The notes under the pieces: model-generated | What the model was told of the DNA's origin: nothing | What the model saw: only the letters and a program-made list of their open reading frames with translations | Database searches by the model: none | Origin: Deltaproteobacteria bacterium | Lineage (GTDB): Bacteria > Desulfobacterota > Binatia > UBA9968 | Reading direction: 5' to 3' | Assembly (NCBI GenBank): GCA_016874755.1 | Contig: VGTH01000024.1 | Location: forward strand, 1 to 64,000 | DNA: 64,000 nt | Position numbers and translations under genes: made by a program | Part shown: positions 27,378 through 38,749 of the stretch, piece by piece | Layout of the letters: each line of letters begins with the position of its first letter | How positions within the stretch are numbered: the stretch's first letter is position 1

Positions 27378-28717
27378 CTGCGAAACAGCGTCGCCAGCCC
27401 GAGGAAAGAAAAAAAACCGAAGGCATCGGTGAGGCCGGTGACGATAATGCCGGAACCTAAGGCCGGATCGACGCGCAGCGCTTTTAAGAGCAGCGGAATC
27501 ACCGCGCCGGATAAGCCAGCCATCAGGCCCAGATTGAATACCAGGGCGCAGGCCAGCACCAGTCCCAGGTACGGGTTGCCTTTCCAGAGGATAGCCAAAA
27601 GGGCGACCAGTGCGCCAGCTGCCAGGGCAATCGAGATGTTCACCGCGATCTGCTTGCCAATCGCTTTCCAAGCTGAGGAAAACTCCAGCTCGCCCAGTGC
27701 GATGGCGCGAATCACCACGGTCGCTGTCTGAGTGGCGCCGTTGCCGCCAACGCCGGCCACCACCGGCATAAAGGTCACCAGCGCGACGATCTCGTGCAAC
27801 GTGTGCTCGAAGAGGCCGACGACGGAAGCCGCCAAACTGGCGGTGAGCAGGTTGATCAGCGTCCACGGCAGACGCATCCGCACCGAACGCGACACCGGCG
27901 TGAAGACGCGGTCCTCTTCGGCGAGACCGGCCATCTTGTACATATCTTCGGTGGCTTCCTCGTGAATGATGTCGATGACGTCGTCGACGGTGATGATGCC
28001 TTCCAGGCGCCCCGACTCATCGACAATCGGCAGGGCGAGCAGCTCATACTTTGAGACCAGGCGGGCGGCTTCTTCTTGATCCATCATGACGTGGGCGCGG
28101 ATGGGATCGGCGATCATCATATCTTTGAGCAGCCGCTGGGGCGGCGCCACCACTAGATTGCGCAGGGGCACAACGCCGACGAGCTTCTCGTCATCGTCCA
28201 CCACATAGAGATAAAAAAAAGTCTCAAGCTCGCCGCGCCGGCGGATCGTGTCGATGGCGCCCTGGGCCGTGGTGCCAGGTGAAAGCGTCATGAAATCGGT
28301 ATTCATGATGCGGCCCACGGTGCCCTCCGGATAGCTGATCAGCTCGCGCACTTCGGCGCGCTGTTCGGGCGCGAGCAGGCCAATGACGCGTTCACGCCGT
28401 TCCTCGGCGAGACCATCGATGAAGGCGATGGCATCGTCGGGCTCGGCGCGTTCGATCAGCCGGCCGAGTTTGTCGTCGTCGATCAGCGCGAGAATATCGG
28501 GGAGCAGCTCGGGGGGCAGCTCCTTGAGCGTTTTGGCGGCACGCCGCGCCGAGAGCAGAATATCGAACAGCTGGCGGACCTCCGGGGCTTGCAGCTCCCT
28601 AAAGAGCAGCGCGATGTCGGCGGGGTGGCGCTGGCCGATGAAGCGCAGCACGCGGTCGGGGCTGGCCGTGCGCAACAGGTCGCGCAAGGTACTTTGATCG
28701 ATGGCCGGTTGTTTCAT
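27365..28717 (-). CDS. mgtE: magnesium transporter MgtE
   Basis: This 450-residue protein has the full MgtE layout: an N-terminal helical domain (ILLSARRAAKTLKELPPE), two CBS domains (about 135-255, GVVPLRNLVVAPPQRLLKDM and LEGIITVDDVIDIIHEEATE) and a five-helix pore domain (residues 285-450) with PVVAGVGGNGATQTATVVIR. It is a Mg2+ channel gated by cytosolic Mg2+. I use the ATG at 28717 (MKQPAIDQSTLRDLL), which gives the standard length; the frame extends 50 codons further. No Mg2+ riboswitch is visible in the 144-base divergent gap. Confidence 0.92.
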   Translation of the reverse strand: MKQPAIDQSTLRDLLRTASPDRVLRFIGQRHPADIALLFRELQAPEVRQLFDILLSARRAAKTLKELPPELLPDILALIDDDKLGRLIERAEPDDAIAFIDGLAEERRERVIGLLAPEQRAEVRELISYPEGTVGRIMNTDFMTLSPGTTAQGAIDTIRRRGELETFFYLYVVDDDEKLVGVVPLRNLVVAPPQRLLKDMMIADPIRAHVMMDQEEAARLVSKYELLALPIVDESGRLEGIITVDDVIDIIHEEATEDMYKMAGLAEEDRVFTPVSRSVRMRLPWTLINLLTASLAASVVGLFEHTLHEIVALVTFMPVVAGVGGNGATQTATVVIRAIALGELEFSSAWKAIGKQIAVNISIALAAGALVALLAILWKGNPYLGLVLACALVFNLGLMAGLSGAVIPLLLKALRVDPALGSGIIVTGLTDAFGFFSFLGLATLFRSYLI

Positions 28718-28861
28718 GACGATCGCGAAGGTTCGTACTTCATACCATCGGCGCGCCGGTTTGCAAATAAAACTGTCGATAAAAGCGCCCTTAAACGGCG
28801 CGCGGGAATTTGCTATGGTAGCGATCACTTGGGCGAGCCGTCGCGGCATACGTTCGAATTT

Positions 28862-30277
28862 ATGCAAAGCAAAATGGCTAACGCACTGTTTGTGATCGGA
28901 CTCCTGTCGGTGTGGCTGGGTTGCGTCGGCCGGGCCGGCGCTGCCGCCGCGGCTAGTGCCGTGGCGCTCGAAGGTCGGCCGCCTTCTTTTGCCGCAATCG
29001 CCAAAAGGACCACGCCGGTGGTCGTCAACATTTCAACGACCACGCAGAAGACCAATCGCAGCGGTAACGATCCATTAGAAGAATTTTTCAACCGTTTTTT
29101 CGGCGACACGCAGCCGCGGGAAAACAGTCAGCGCAGTTTGGGCTCGGGTATTTTGATTAGCAAGGACGGTGAAGTGCTGACCAACTATCACGTGGTGCGC
29201 AGCGCTGACATGATCAAGGTCAAGCTTTCCGACGGCAGCGAATATGAGGCGCGCTTGATCGGCAAAGACGATCGCACCGATCTGGCGCTGATCAAGATTC
29301 GCAAACCTGGAATCGAACTGCCGGTGGCGCGGCTCGGCAGTTCCAATCAATTGGATGTCGGCGATTGGGTGATGGCGATCGGCAACCCGTTCGGTTTGGA
29401 GCACACCGTGACCGCCGGCGTCGTCAGCGCCAAGGGGCGTGTCATTGGCGCCGGCCCCTACGACAATTTCATTCAGACCGATGCCTCGATCAATCCGGGA
29501 AACAGCGGCGGACCGTTGATCAACGGCCTGGGCGAAGTGGTTGGCGTCAACAGCGCGATCTTTAGCCAGAGCGGCGGCAACATCGGCATCGGTTTCGCCA
29601 TTCCCATTGATCTTGCCAAGAAGGTGGCCGATCAGTTGCGCAAGAACGGCAAAGTGGTGCGCGGTTGGCTCGGCATCCGCGTCAACGACGTCTCGCCGCA
29701 GCTAGCCCAGTCGCTTGGGCTTGGCCGCCCGGGCGGCGATATGGCGATGGTCACCGAAGTGGCCGACAACAGCCCCGCCGCGGAAGCCGGAATTAAAACC
29801 GGCGATGTGATCGTCGAGTTCAACGGCAGGACCGTCCCCAAGAGCCATGACTTTCCCACGGTCATCGCCGACACCGCGCCAGGCCAGCGAGTCACGCTAA
29901 AGATCATTCATGAAAAGAGAGAGCAGACGGTTACCGCCAAGATTGCCGAGCTGCCGGAAGAAAGCGACAGCCAAAGACTCGAAAGCCGCGATGCAGAGAT
30001 CGGCGTGCGCGTGCAGCGCATTACTCCCGAAGCCGCGCGCCGGCTGGGACTGAGCTCGAGCAAAGGCGTGCTGGTCATGGAAGTGCAACCCGGCAGTCCC
30101 GCCGACCAAGTGGGGCTGGAGCCGGCCGATATCATCCGCGAAGTAAACCAACGGCCTGTCAACAACGTCAGTGACTTCGATCGGGCCGTGCGCCAAGGGC
30201 GGCGCGGCGATCGTCTCCTGTTGCTTGTGCAGCGGGGGGATAACGCTGTATTCTTTGCTTTGAAACGGAAAGGTTAG
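28862..30277 (+). CDS. degQ: HtrA/DegQ-type periplasmic serine protease
   Basis: This 471-residue Do-like protease has a signal peptide (ALFVIGLLSVWLGCVGRAGA) and a trypsin-like domain with triad H110 (LTNYHVV), D140 (DDRTDLALI) and S215 (NPGNSGGPL). Two PDZ domains follow (about 280-365 and 385-470), each with a GIKTGDVIVEFNG-type loop. It is a periplasmic quality-control protease and chaperone. The ATG at 28862 or 28874 could be the start. TatA follows eight bases after the stop, and a terminator ends the unit. Confidence 0.94.
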   Translation: MQSKMANALFVIGLLSVWLGCVGRAGAAAAASAVALEGRPPSFAAIAKRTTPVVVNISTTTQKTNRSGNDPLEEFFNRFFGDTQPRENSQRSLGSGILISKDGEVLTNYHVVRSADMIKVKLSDGSEYEARLIGKDDRTDLALIKIRKPGIELPVARLGSSNQLDVGDWVMAIGNPFGLEHTVTAGVVSAKGRVIGAGPYDNFIQTDASINPGNSGGPLINGLGEVVGVNSAIFSQSGGNIGIGFAIPIDLAKKVADQLRKNGKVVRGWLGIRVNDVSPQLAQSLGLGRPGGDMAMVTEVADNSPAAEAGIKTGDVIVEFNGRTVPKSHDFPTVIADTAPGQRVTLKIIHEKREQTVTAKIAELPEESDSQRLESRDAEIGVRVQRITPEAARRLGLSSSKGVLVMEVQPGSPADQVGLEPADIIREVNQRPVNNVSDFDRAVRQGRRGDRLLLLVQRGDNAVFFALKRKG

Positions 30278-30285
30278 GAGGCTTT

Positions 30286-30480
30286 ATGTTTGGATTGGGT
30301 GTGCCGGAGCTGTTGGTGATCTTGGGGATCGCCCTGGTAATCTTTGGCCCCAGCAAGCTGCCGCAGATCGGTAGCGGCCTGGGTAAAGCGATCCGCGATT
30401 TCAAGAAGGGCGTGAGTGGCGACGAAGAAGAAACCGGGAAAGACGGTAAGAAAGAAAGCGCTAAAGATCTGCCGCGCTAA
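30286..30480 (+). CDS. tatA: Sec-independent translocase subunit TatA
   Basis: This 64-residue protein has the TatA/E pattern MFGLGVPELLVILGIALVIF, then FGPSKLPQIGSGLGKAIRDF and a charged tail. It has one membrane helix, the FGPxKLP hinge and an amphipathic helix. It forms the Tat pore for folded proteins. An AGGAGG site precedes the ATG. TatB and TatC are not in the window. Confidence 0.95.
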   Translation: MFGLGVPELLVILGIALVIFGPSKLPQIGSGLGKAIRDFKKGVSGDEEETGKDGKKESAKDLPR

Positions 30481-30510
30481 TCTCGCTGACCAGGTAACTC
30501 ATTCATTCCG

Positions 30511-30541
30511 GTTCGCCGGTTCGCGGCGAACTCTTTTCTTT
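30511..30541 (+). terminator. rho-independent terminator after tatA
   Basis: GTTCGCCG (30511-30518), loop GTTCG, CGGCGAAC (30524-30531), then TCTTTTCTTT. It lies 30 bases after the tatA stop. Confidence 0.8.
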
Positions 30542-30546
30542 ATCAG

Positions 30547-30586
30547 TAGGCTGCTGAAAAACTCCTCAAACCGCTTCGACTAACGG
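30547..30586. repeat. end fragment of the GCTTAGTCGAAGGG element
   Basis: GTAGGCTGCTGAAAAACTCC followed by CCGCTTCGACTAACGG matches the outer end of copies 1 and 2 but lacks the full palindrome. Confidence 0.45.
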
Positions 30587-30617
30587 CAAAGGGTATCGGT
30601 ATCAGAGCGGTGCGGAA

Positions 30618-31271
30618 TCAGGCCCGCTCGCGCACGGCGCGAAAGCCGTTGCGGTCGTTGCGGCCGAGCACAACGGTGTAGAGAGAGGTCTTCGACAGCT
30701 TGTAGGCCTTGTCGACTTTAAGGTGGGCGGTTTCGATAAATGGCTTGAGCTTTAAATCGGTGCGCCAGCCGAGCCAGCGCGTCAGCGGATCCAACGCTTG
30801 GGTGAGCGAGCCGACGAGGGGAAACTCGCTGGTGAAGTGGTTGACGATGACGATGCGCCCGCCCGGCTTACACACTCGCTTGGCTTCGGCGACCATGCGC
30901 ACTGGGTCCGGCACGACGGTAACGACATGAAATGCCATGACGTAATCGAAAGTGTTATCCGGGAAGTCCAGTTCCAACGCGTTCATGACCCGGACATTGA
31001 TATGCCGCCACTCGTTCTCGACGATTTTTTGCTTGGCACGGGCCAACATGTCCGGCGCCAGATCGATGCCGGTAATTTCACAATGGCTTGGATATGCGGG
31101 AAAAGAAGTGCCGGTGCCGGCGCCAACTTCGAGCACTTTCGCGCCGGCGGGGATGTCAATGTCCTCAATCACGCGCTGCAGGCGTGAGTAAAAGATTTTG
31201 CCGAAAACCTTGTCGTAGAGTGGGGCAAGTTCTGCGTAGAGCTTGCTTTCGTGTGCTTCAATCTCAGCCAT
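30618..31271 (-). CDS. class I SAM-dependent methyltransferase (PmtA-like)
   Basis: This 217-residue methyltransferase has motif I KVLEVGAGTGTSFPAY, GIDLAPDMLARAKQK, DFPDNTFDYVMAFHVVTVVP and ICKPGG-type VCKPGGRIVIVNHF. The N-terminus YAELAPLYDKVFGKIFYSRL and the C-terminal half match bacterial phosphatidylethanolamine N-methyltransferase-like proteins; a lipid substrate is likely but unproven. The ATG at 31271 lies close behind GTGAGG; a GTG at 31280 is the alternative. Confidence 0.8.
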   Translation of the reverse strand: MAEIEAHESKLYAELAPLYDKVFGKIFYSRLQRVIEDIDIPAGAKVLEVGAGTGTSFPAYPSHCEITGIDLAPDMLARAKQKIVENEWRHINVRVMNALELDFPDNTFDYVMAFHVVTVVPDPVRMVAEAKRVCKPGGRIVIVNHFTSEFPLVGSLTQALDPLTRWLGWRTDLKLKPFIETAHLKVDKAYKLSKTSLYTVVLGRNDRNGFRAVRERA

Positions 31272-31299
31272 CAACCTCACCCAAGCTCAACAAGCTCGT

Positions 31300-31494
31300 C
31301 TACGCATCGCGAATATCTTTGTTCTGTTTCTTGTAGAAGACGGAGATGTCGCGTTTGCGAAATCGCCACTGCTTGCCCTTCTTGAAGGCGGGCAGAATGT
31401 TCTTCCGAGCGAATTCATTGACTGTGTCGGGGCTCAAGTCGAGAATCATCGCGACTTGTCGGCTGTTTAACAGCTCCTCGTCTCTTTTTAACAT
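31300..31494 (-). CDS. excisionase-type helix-turn-helix DNA-binding protein
   Basis: This 64-residue protein has an LLNSRQVAMILDLSPDTVNE helix-turn-helix followed by FARKNILPAFKKGKQWRFRK and a C-terminal DISVFYKK. This is the small MerR-like/excisionase family fold (BldC-type). The ATG at 31494 has a GAGGGG site seven bases upstream; the frame runs on upstream without support. It precedes the methyltransferase gene on the same strand (28 bases). No integrase is near, so a regulator role is more likely than phage excision. Confidence 0.75.
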   Translation of the reverse strand: MLKRDEELLNSRQVAMILDLSPDTVNEFARKNILPAFKKGKQWRFRKRDISVFYKKQNKDIRDA

Positions 31495-31724
31495 GCATCC
31501 CCCTCGGAAGATATCATCCAGCGGTCGCTTAGGCAAAAAGTTTTTTTTATCTAACAAGTTCGATTTGGGGTGTCAAGACAAATTGCGCGCTCAATCGGCC
31601 TCGACGGCGCCACTCAGTTTGAGGATTGCTCGACTGCCCAATTCACTTTAGTTGCACCACCGGGCCACTTCCTTTAGCATACCCGCAAAAGAGTCGTGCA
31701 TCAGCAGCTCTTTTTCTGAGATCC

Positions 31725-34700
31725 ATGAAACGCGCCGGCAAGATTCTCGCTTTCCTCTGCTTCGGCGGCTTCCTGCTACTAGGGGCCGGAGTGCTGGCGT
31801 TTTATCATCTGATCCAGTCCGGCGATTTTCGCGCTTTTTTGGTGCACGAAATCGAGCAGCAGACCCAATTCAAAGTTCAACTCGGCGACGGCAGTTTGGA
31901 AGTTGGCCGCATCATTGGCGTTGGCTTTCGCAACGTTGCTTTTGCCGAGCCCGAGGGCGGAAGCAACGCGCTGACGGCGCAGCATGTTACGGCGCGGGTG
32001 GCGCTCTTGCCGTTGCTGCGGCGCCGTTTCATTGTCAACGAGGTCCGCCTGAGCGCTCCGGTTGTGCGCCTGGTGCGCGACCGGGACGGCAAATTTCCTT
32101 TGTTGGACCGCTTGGCCAATTTGCCCTTTCTGCAACAAGATCATGGGCAATTTAGCGTTGACCTGCGCGCCATTCGGATCAGCGCTGGGGCGGTCGACTT
32201 CGAGGACCACTATCTCGAAAAAGATCCGGTCCAGACCCAGCTGCGTCACCTCGACCTCGATCTTAAGCGATTGCGCGGCCAAGCGCTGCGCGAATTTCTC
32301 CAAAAGCTCGTGCGCCAGCAGATCGATTCGGATCAAGGGGTGCTCGAGTTCGATTTGAAAACTGCCGTTGAGCGCGAGCGCCAACGGGCCAGAGTGCAGG
32401 CCGCTGGCACGATGATGTTTCCCAGTGAGAAACTGGAATTCGCGAAGATGCGATTGAAGGCGACGGCACAGGTAAACGACGCGCCGGCGGCGCTGATCCA
32501 AGCGCTTTCCAGCGGTCGCATCGCCGCCAAATCGCTCAACGGCAACTTCGATGCACAGCTGGTCGTGGAGGGTCAAGTGCAGCAAAAGCTGCAGTTGAAG
32601 GGCGATATCAAATTCGCCGGCCTTGCCGTCGAGGCGCCGGCGCTGTTTTCGGCGCCGCTAAACCCGGGCAAGGGCGAGTTAACCGTGCAGCTAGACTGGC
32701 AGCCGCCGCACTTGCTGGACGTGGCGCGCTTCGATCTCAACACTAGCGATCTCAAGCTCAACGCCCGCGGCGTGTTGCGAAAGATGCCCAACCAGCAGGC
32801 GCAAATTCAATTGAGCGCACTGGCGCCGTCCCTATCCGTGGCGGTTTTCAAAAAATATCTGCCGGCAAAAGGGCTTGCCTCGCCGCAGCTCGATCAACTC
32901 ATGACGTCGCTCCAAGAAGGCGAGATCGAGATCAAGCGCTTGGGCTTGGCGGCCAATCTCGGCGAGCTAAAGCAGCTTAGTTTCGACGGCCTGCGCGACC
33001 GGCTCAGCCTCGAAGTGGAGCTGCGCAAATTTGCCGGCCGGTTCGGCGCCAATTCTTTGCCCATGCGGGGTGTGCAGGGGAACGTGACCTTTGACAAGGG
33101 GCTGTTTTCGCTAAAGAACCTTCGCGGCAGCTATGGCCAGACTCGCCTTGATGATCTCGATGGCACCTACCGGGTTTTAGCCCAGGGGCAGAGTCATCTC
33201 GATGTGCGCAGCCAGGGAGAATTGGACCTGGCCGAGCTGCGCGAGCAGTTGAAGCAAGACGGCGCGCCGGTACAGCTCGCCAAACTCAGCCAGCAGCTGC
33301 GCGAGGCTGCCGGCCGCGCCAAGTTCGAGATCGCCCTGCAGCGCACCACGCCGGCGCCTCCGGTGGCAGAGGGAAAACTCATTCTCGATGGTGCGCGTCT
33401 GCATTTCGATCGCTATGCGTTGGCGGATGTCAAAGGCGAGCTGGTTTTCACGCCGCAAGAAATCCGCGCTGAGAAAGCGCGGGCGGTGCTCAACGGTTCG
33501 CCGGCGCAGATTCGCTTTAGCGCGCGCAATTACGCCGCGGAGAACGGCGTGTTCGACCTGCGCGTCGACTCGAACGAAATGAAGGCCGGCGTCGTCACCA
33601 CACTCTTTCAACCGAAAGCCAGCTTGTCCGACCCCGGCATGGTGCGCGGCTGGGTGCGCTACCAGGGACCGTTGGCCAATCGTGAAGGGCGCAAGTTCAC
33701 CGGCAATCTGGAGCTCGCCGGCGTGCAGCTCCACTTGCAGCCATTGCTGCAGCCGCTGCGTGAGTTGAACGGCACCATCAAGTTCGACGACGGCGGCATC
33801 GATTTTCAGAACATTCAGGGCTTGCTCGTGGGCGCGCCTGCCAGCGTCAATGGGCGCTGGCGCTTTGGCCAAAAAACGCCGCTGTTTTTCGACTTCGCCT
33901 CGGCCAATCTCGATCTGCAATATTTGATGACGCAGATCGACCATGAAGCCGCTGAGTTCTACGCCAATCTCGAGGCGGTGGGCAAGATTAGCCTGGCGCG
34001 CGGCCGCTACAAGTCGTTCGAGTTTACCGATCTCAAGACCGACGTCGTGATCGACCATAGGGTCTGGAAACTATCGCGGCTGGCGCTCAACGCCGGCGGC
34101 GGCACACTGCAGGGGACTGCGGTGATTCATGACAAGCCGGACGTGGTCGAGTTCAGCGTCGAACCGAAAATGCAGAGCGTGCCGGTGCGCAACCTGTTGT
34201 CCTGGTTCGAGGGCGGCCGAGCCGAGATGACCGGCCGCGTCAACATCGCCGGCCGGCTGGAATCGGTCGGTAAAGATGGCGCCGAACGGCTCAAGAACCT
34301 CTCCGGCGCGTTTCACTTGCGCGTCGAGGACGGCACTATTCGCCGCATGCGTGTCCTCGTGCAGATTCTCAACCTGTTGGATCTGTCGCGCTGGTTTACG
34401 TTTCAGGTGCCGGACTTCGACAAGCGCGGCATCAACTTCCGCAGCATCACTGCCGACTTCAAAGTCAATCGCGGTGTGTACACGACGAACAATCTGATCG
34501 TTGACAGCGACGATTTGCGCATGACGGGGGCGGGCAAAATCGATTCGCCCAAAGATGAGATGGAATTTACCATCGCCGTGCGGCCTTTTGCCGGCATCGA
34601 TACCGGCTTAAATCAGATTCCGCTCATCGGTACCGGTATCGCCGCCATCAAAAATTCATTCTTGGTGGCGAATTTCAACATCAAAGGCTCCATGGACAAT

Positions 34701-34841
34701 CCGACGATTACGCCGGCGCCGCTGAGCACGCTATCGGAATGGGTTCTGGGCATTTTGCGTATTCCTAAAAGCATGTTGACTCTGCCGGGCGGTGAGAAAA
34801 AGGATCCTGCCGAAGTGGCGCCTCGCGAGCCACCGCAATGA
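31725..34841 (+). CDS. AsmA-like outer-membrane biogenesis/lipid-transport family protein
   Basis: This 1038-residue protein has one N-terminal membrane helix (ILAFLCFGGFLLLGAGVLAF) and then a long repetitive beta-rich periplasmic part. The N-terminal AsmA stretch VNEVRLSAPVVRLVRDRDGK and the C-terminal DEMEFTIAVRPFAGIDTGLN and IPLIGTGIAAIKNSF are typical of AsmA/YhdP-like proteins. These are bridge-like lipid-transport proteins between the two membranes. The ATG at 31725 is chosen because the membrane helix follows at once; no strong ribosome site is seen. The stop overlaps the next start (ATGA). Confidence 0.85.
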   Translation: MKRAGKILAFLCFGGFLLLGAGVLAFYHLIQSGDFRAFLVHEIEQQTQFKVQLGDGSLEVGRIIGVGFRNVAFAEPEGGSNALTAQHVTARVALLPLLRRRFIVNEVRLSAPVVRLVRDRDGKFPLLDRLANLPFLQQDHGQFSVDLRAIRISAGAVDFEDHYLEKDPVQTQLRHLDLDLKRLRGQALREFLQKLVRQQIDSDQGVLEFDLKTAVERERQRARVQAAGTMMFPSEKLEFAKMRLKATAQVNDAPAALIQALSSGRIAAKSLNGNFDAQLVVEGQVQQKLQLKGDIKFAGLAVEAPALFSAPLNPGKGELTVQLDWQPPHLLDVARFDLNTSDLKLNARGVLRKMPNQQAQIQLSALAPSLSVAVFKKYLPAKGLASPQLDQLMTSLQEGEIEIKRLGLAANLGELKQLSFDGLRDRLSLEVELRKFAGRFGANSLPMRGVQGNVTFDKGLFSLKNLRGSYGQTRLDDLDGTYRVLAQGQSHLDVRSQGELDLAELREQLKQDGAPVQLAKLSQQLREAAGRAKFEIALQRTTPAPPVAEGKLILDGARLHFDRYALADVKGELVFTPQEIRAEKARAVLNGSPAQIRFSARNYAAENGVFDLRVDSNEMKAGVVTTLFQPKASLSDPGMVRGWVRYQGPLANREGRKFTGNLELAGVQLHLQPLLQPLRELNGTIKFDDGGIDFQNIQGLLVGAPASVNGRWRFGQKTPLFFDFASANLDLQYLMTQIDHEAAEFYANLEAVGKISLARGRYKSFEFTDLKTDVVIDHRVWKLSRLALNAGGGTLQGTAVIHDKPDVVEFSVEPKMQSVPVRNLLSWFEGGRAEMTGRVNIAGRLESVGKDGAERLKNLSGAFHLRVEDGTIRRMRVLVQILNLLDLSRWFTFQVPDFDKRGINFRSITADFKVNRGVYTTNNLIVDSDDLRMTGAGKIDSPKDEMEFTIAVRPFAGIDTGLNQIPLIGTGIAAIKNSFLVANFNIKGSMDNPTITPAPLSTLSEWVLGILRIPKSMLTLPGGEKKDPAEVAPREPPQ

Positions 34842-35107
34842 CGGTGCGGCTCACGCTGTACACGCGCCGGGATTGCTGTTTGTGCGATGAGATGAAGGCG
34901 GCGATCCGCGATGCTGCCGCGCACTGTGATTTCTCTCTGGATGAAATCGACGTCGACGGCTCCGACGACCTGCGCGAGCGCTACGGCGACCAGGTGCCGG
35001 TGCTGTTGATCGATGGCTACAAGGCATTTAAGTATCGAGTGACGTCAAAGGCGCTAACCCGGCGTCTGCAGAAGCGTCCCTCATTGCTCAACCGGTTCTT
35101 GAGATGA
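34838..35107 (+). CDS. glutaredoxin-like thioredoxin-fold protein
   Basis: This 89-residue protein begins VRLTLYTRRDCCLCDEMKAA, with a C-x2-C redox pair, then the cis-Pro loop QVPVLLIDGYKAFKYRV. This is the DUF836/glutaredoxin-like family. It is probably a cytosolic thiol exchanger. It is coupled to the AsmA-like gene by a four-base overlap. The partner is unknown. Confidence 0.85.
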   Translation: MTVRLTLYTRRDCCLCDEMKAAIRDAAAHCDFSLDEIDVDGSDDLRERYGDQVPVLLIDGYKAFKYRVTSKALTRRLQKRPSLLNRFLR

Positions 35108-35241
35108 GTCCAAGCAAATCTAAGGATCAAAGACCATCAGGCGATATTGCCTCGTTTGCATGCTCTCCGCCGGATGAATTTCATGCTGGGATGACCGTCA
35201 AGAGTAATGCTTACCGAAAAAATATCTGCGGGAGTCTAGTC

Positions 35242-35604
35242 ATGCAACTCATCATCGGGAAAAAGGATTTCTTCCTGAGGGCGGCTTTGTTAGGTGCCTT
35301 GGCCGTTTCGTCATCGGTTCAGGCCGCTACCCCGGGGCGGCCAGCTGCCAAAGACGCCAACGTGAGTTGGTCGCTGGCGGGCCGAGAGGGCGAATGCACT
35401 TCCTTAGATGTGCTCAAGAAGAAATTCCCCGATCTCGGCGAAGTGAAGAGTCCCTACCAGATGGCCGACAAGCTGAAGGCCAAAGGTCTAAAAGCTGAGG
35501 TGAAAGAGCACTGGTTGGGCAAGCGCCCGTCGGTCGAAGTGCGCGTGCCGGACAAAGATGTTTACGTGATGTTCGTAAAGACCGATTTGTGCGGCAGAAA
35601 GTAA
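35242..35604 (+). CDS. small secreted protein of unknown function
   Basis: This 120-residue protein has a signal peptide (FFLRAALLGALAVSSSVQAA, cleavage after VQAA). The mature part carries GREGECTSLDVLKKKFPDL, SPYQMADKLKAKGLKAEVKE and ends VMFVKTDLCGRK. It has two cysteines, possibly a disulfide. I do not recognise a family. The ATG at 35242 follows GGGAG by eight bases; the frame extends upstream without support. It lies after glutaredoxin, a possible but unproven link. Confidence 0.65.
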   Translation: MQLIIGKKDFFLRAALLGALAVSSSVQAATPGRPAAKDANVSWSLAGREGECTSLDVLKKKFPDLGEVKSPYQMADKLKAKGLKAEVKEHWLGKRPSVEVRVPDKDVYVMFVKTDLCGRK

Positions 35605-35689
35605 GTCTAGCCGCAAGGGATCTCGGAACCGGATTGTTTCACCGCCAAGAACGCAAAAAACGCAAAAAAGAAATCGGCGCAGATTTCGG

Positions 35690-37522
<1,833 letters not shown>

Positions 37523-37628
37523 CCCTACTTTGTGCGGGAGGGGGGCGGGAATGTCAAGAAAGAGAATTGTGAAAGGCAGAAAGCGGTAAGTGAAAACGGC
37601 CGACGCGAGGCGTGAGTTCAATTTGTCG

Positions 37629-37654
37629 GTTGGGTTAGCGCAGCGTAACCCAAC
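37629..37654. repeat. GTTGGGTTA / TAACCCAAC hairpin
   Basis: Nine-base perfect arms at 37629-37637 and 37646-37654 with loop GCGCAGCG. It is a known type of dispersed short palindrome. It lies in the 234-base divergent gap between typA and the HD gene. Confidence 0.65.
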
Positions 37655-37756
37655 GACTCCGGTTGGTCTGAGCGATTTGGTGGTTCAAATTTTTGTTGCG
37701 CAGGTATTGGCGCGGGAGTAGAGTCCGGACAAAAGCTAAAACGGGAGGGAAAAACC

Positions 37757-38509
37757 ATGGCCAAAACTATGTCGTTGGACGAGCGGGCCGAGGCCCTTGA
37801 GCGCAAGATGAGCGATGATCTCGACAAGGTGCTGTCGAAATCAGCGCTGTTTAACATGGCGGACGGCAAGCTCGGCGCCGTCGGCGCTGACGAGACCGCT
37901 AGGCAGGGCAAGTATTTTCTTATGGGCGACGATCCACGGCTGCCGAAGATGCCAGCCAAGCCGACGCTACTCGATTATTTCGACTACCGCGCCAAGGGCA
38001 TCAATCATATGCTGCAAAGCGCGACCCACGCGCTCAAGGCCTCCATGCCGGAGAAAACGATTCTCGCCTGCTTGCTGCACGACATCGCCAACGCGATCTT
38101 CATCAAGAGCGACCACGGCTACTGGGGCGCGCAGTTGATCGAGCCCTACGTCGACGAAGAAGTGAGCTGGGCCGTGCGCGCACACCAGGCGTTGCGCTTC
38201 TTTGCCGACGATTCGGTCGGCTACGCCTATCCCGAAGCGTACGTCAGAAGTTTAGGGCGCGACTACGAGCCCGACGACTACATCAAAGAAGCCTACCAGC
38301 GCGCCCGCAATCACAAATGGTACATGACCGCGCGGATGATCACCGTCCACGATATTTATTCGTTCGACCCCAACGCGGTGGTGAGCTGGGAACCCTTCGC
38401 TGACCTCGTCGGCCGGCACTTCAAGCAGCCAAAAGAAGGCTTGGGTTTCGACAACAGTCCGGTCGCGCACATGTGGCGCACGATTCGGCGGCCGACAAAA
38501 TACCTGTGA
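37757..38509 (+). CDS. HD-domain oxygenase-type protein (PhnZ-like)
   Basis: This 250-residue helical protein has metal-binding HD signatures: NHMLQSATHALKASM, CLLHDIANAIF (HD pair) and KSDHGYWGAQLIEPYV with the later WAVRAHQALRFF. This resembles HD-domain mixed-valent diiron oxygenases (PhnZ type) more than phosphohydrolases, but sequence alone does not decide. The ATG at 37757 has GGGAGGG upstream. Its next neighbour is a VOC gene relic. Confidence 0.7.
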   Translation: MAKTMSLDERAEALERKMSDDLDKVLSKSALFNMADGKLGAVGADETARQGKYFLMGDDPRLPKMPAKPTLLDYFDYRAKGINHMLQSATHALKASMPEKTILACLLHDIANAIFIKSDHGYWGAQLIEPYVDEEVSWAVRAHQALRFFADDSVGYAYPEAYVRSLGRDYEPDDYIKEAYQRARNHKWYMTARMITVHDIYSFDPNAVVSWEPFADLVGRHFKQPKEGLGFDNSPVAHMWRTIRRPTKYL

Positions 38510-38571
38510 GGGGAGAGCATCAAACCTTGGAATATGATCCGAGCAAAAAGCCGTAGAGGAAGAGTCAAACC

Positions 38572-38685
38572 ATGACGCAGCGCCCACACTGTGCTTATTT
38601 GCATCACACCAGTTTGCCCTGGCGCGATCTCGAAGAGTCGAAGCGGTTCTACATCGAGGTTTTGGGCGGCGAGTTTTGCGGTTAA
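38572..38685 (+). pseudogene. VOC/glyoxalase family N-terminal fragment
   Basis: An ATG at 38572 behind GAGGAAGAG gives 37 codons ending in TAA at 38683. The reading contains YLHHTSLPWRDLEESKRFY and EVLGGEF, the first beta-alpha-beta of the vicinal oxygen chelate fold. Full members have 120 residues or more, so only the first 30 percent remains. Confidence 0.6.
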
Positions 38686-38749
38686 ATCTCCGATCCGGTT
38701 GCCGCTAGGCCACTCGGCGCCCTCTGCGCTGCTGTGGTGAATCTTCCCT

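Noticed and set aside
28718-28861. Mg2+ riboswitch upstream of mgtE
   Set aside because: The 144-base divergent gap shows no convincing conserved helices.
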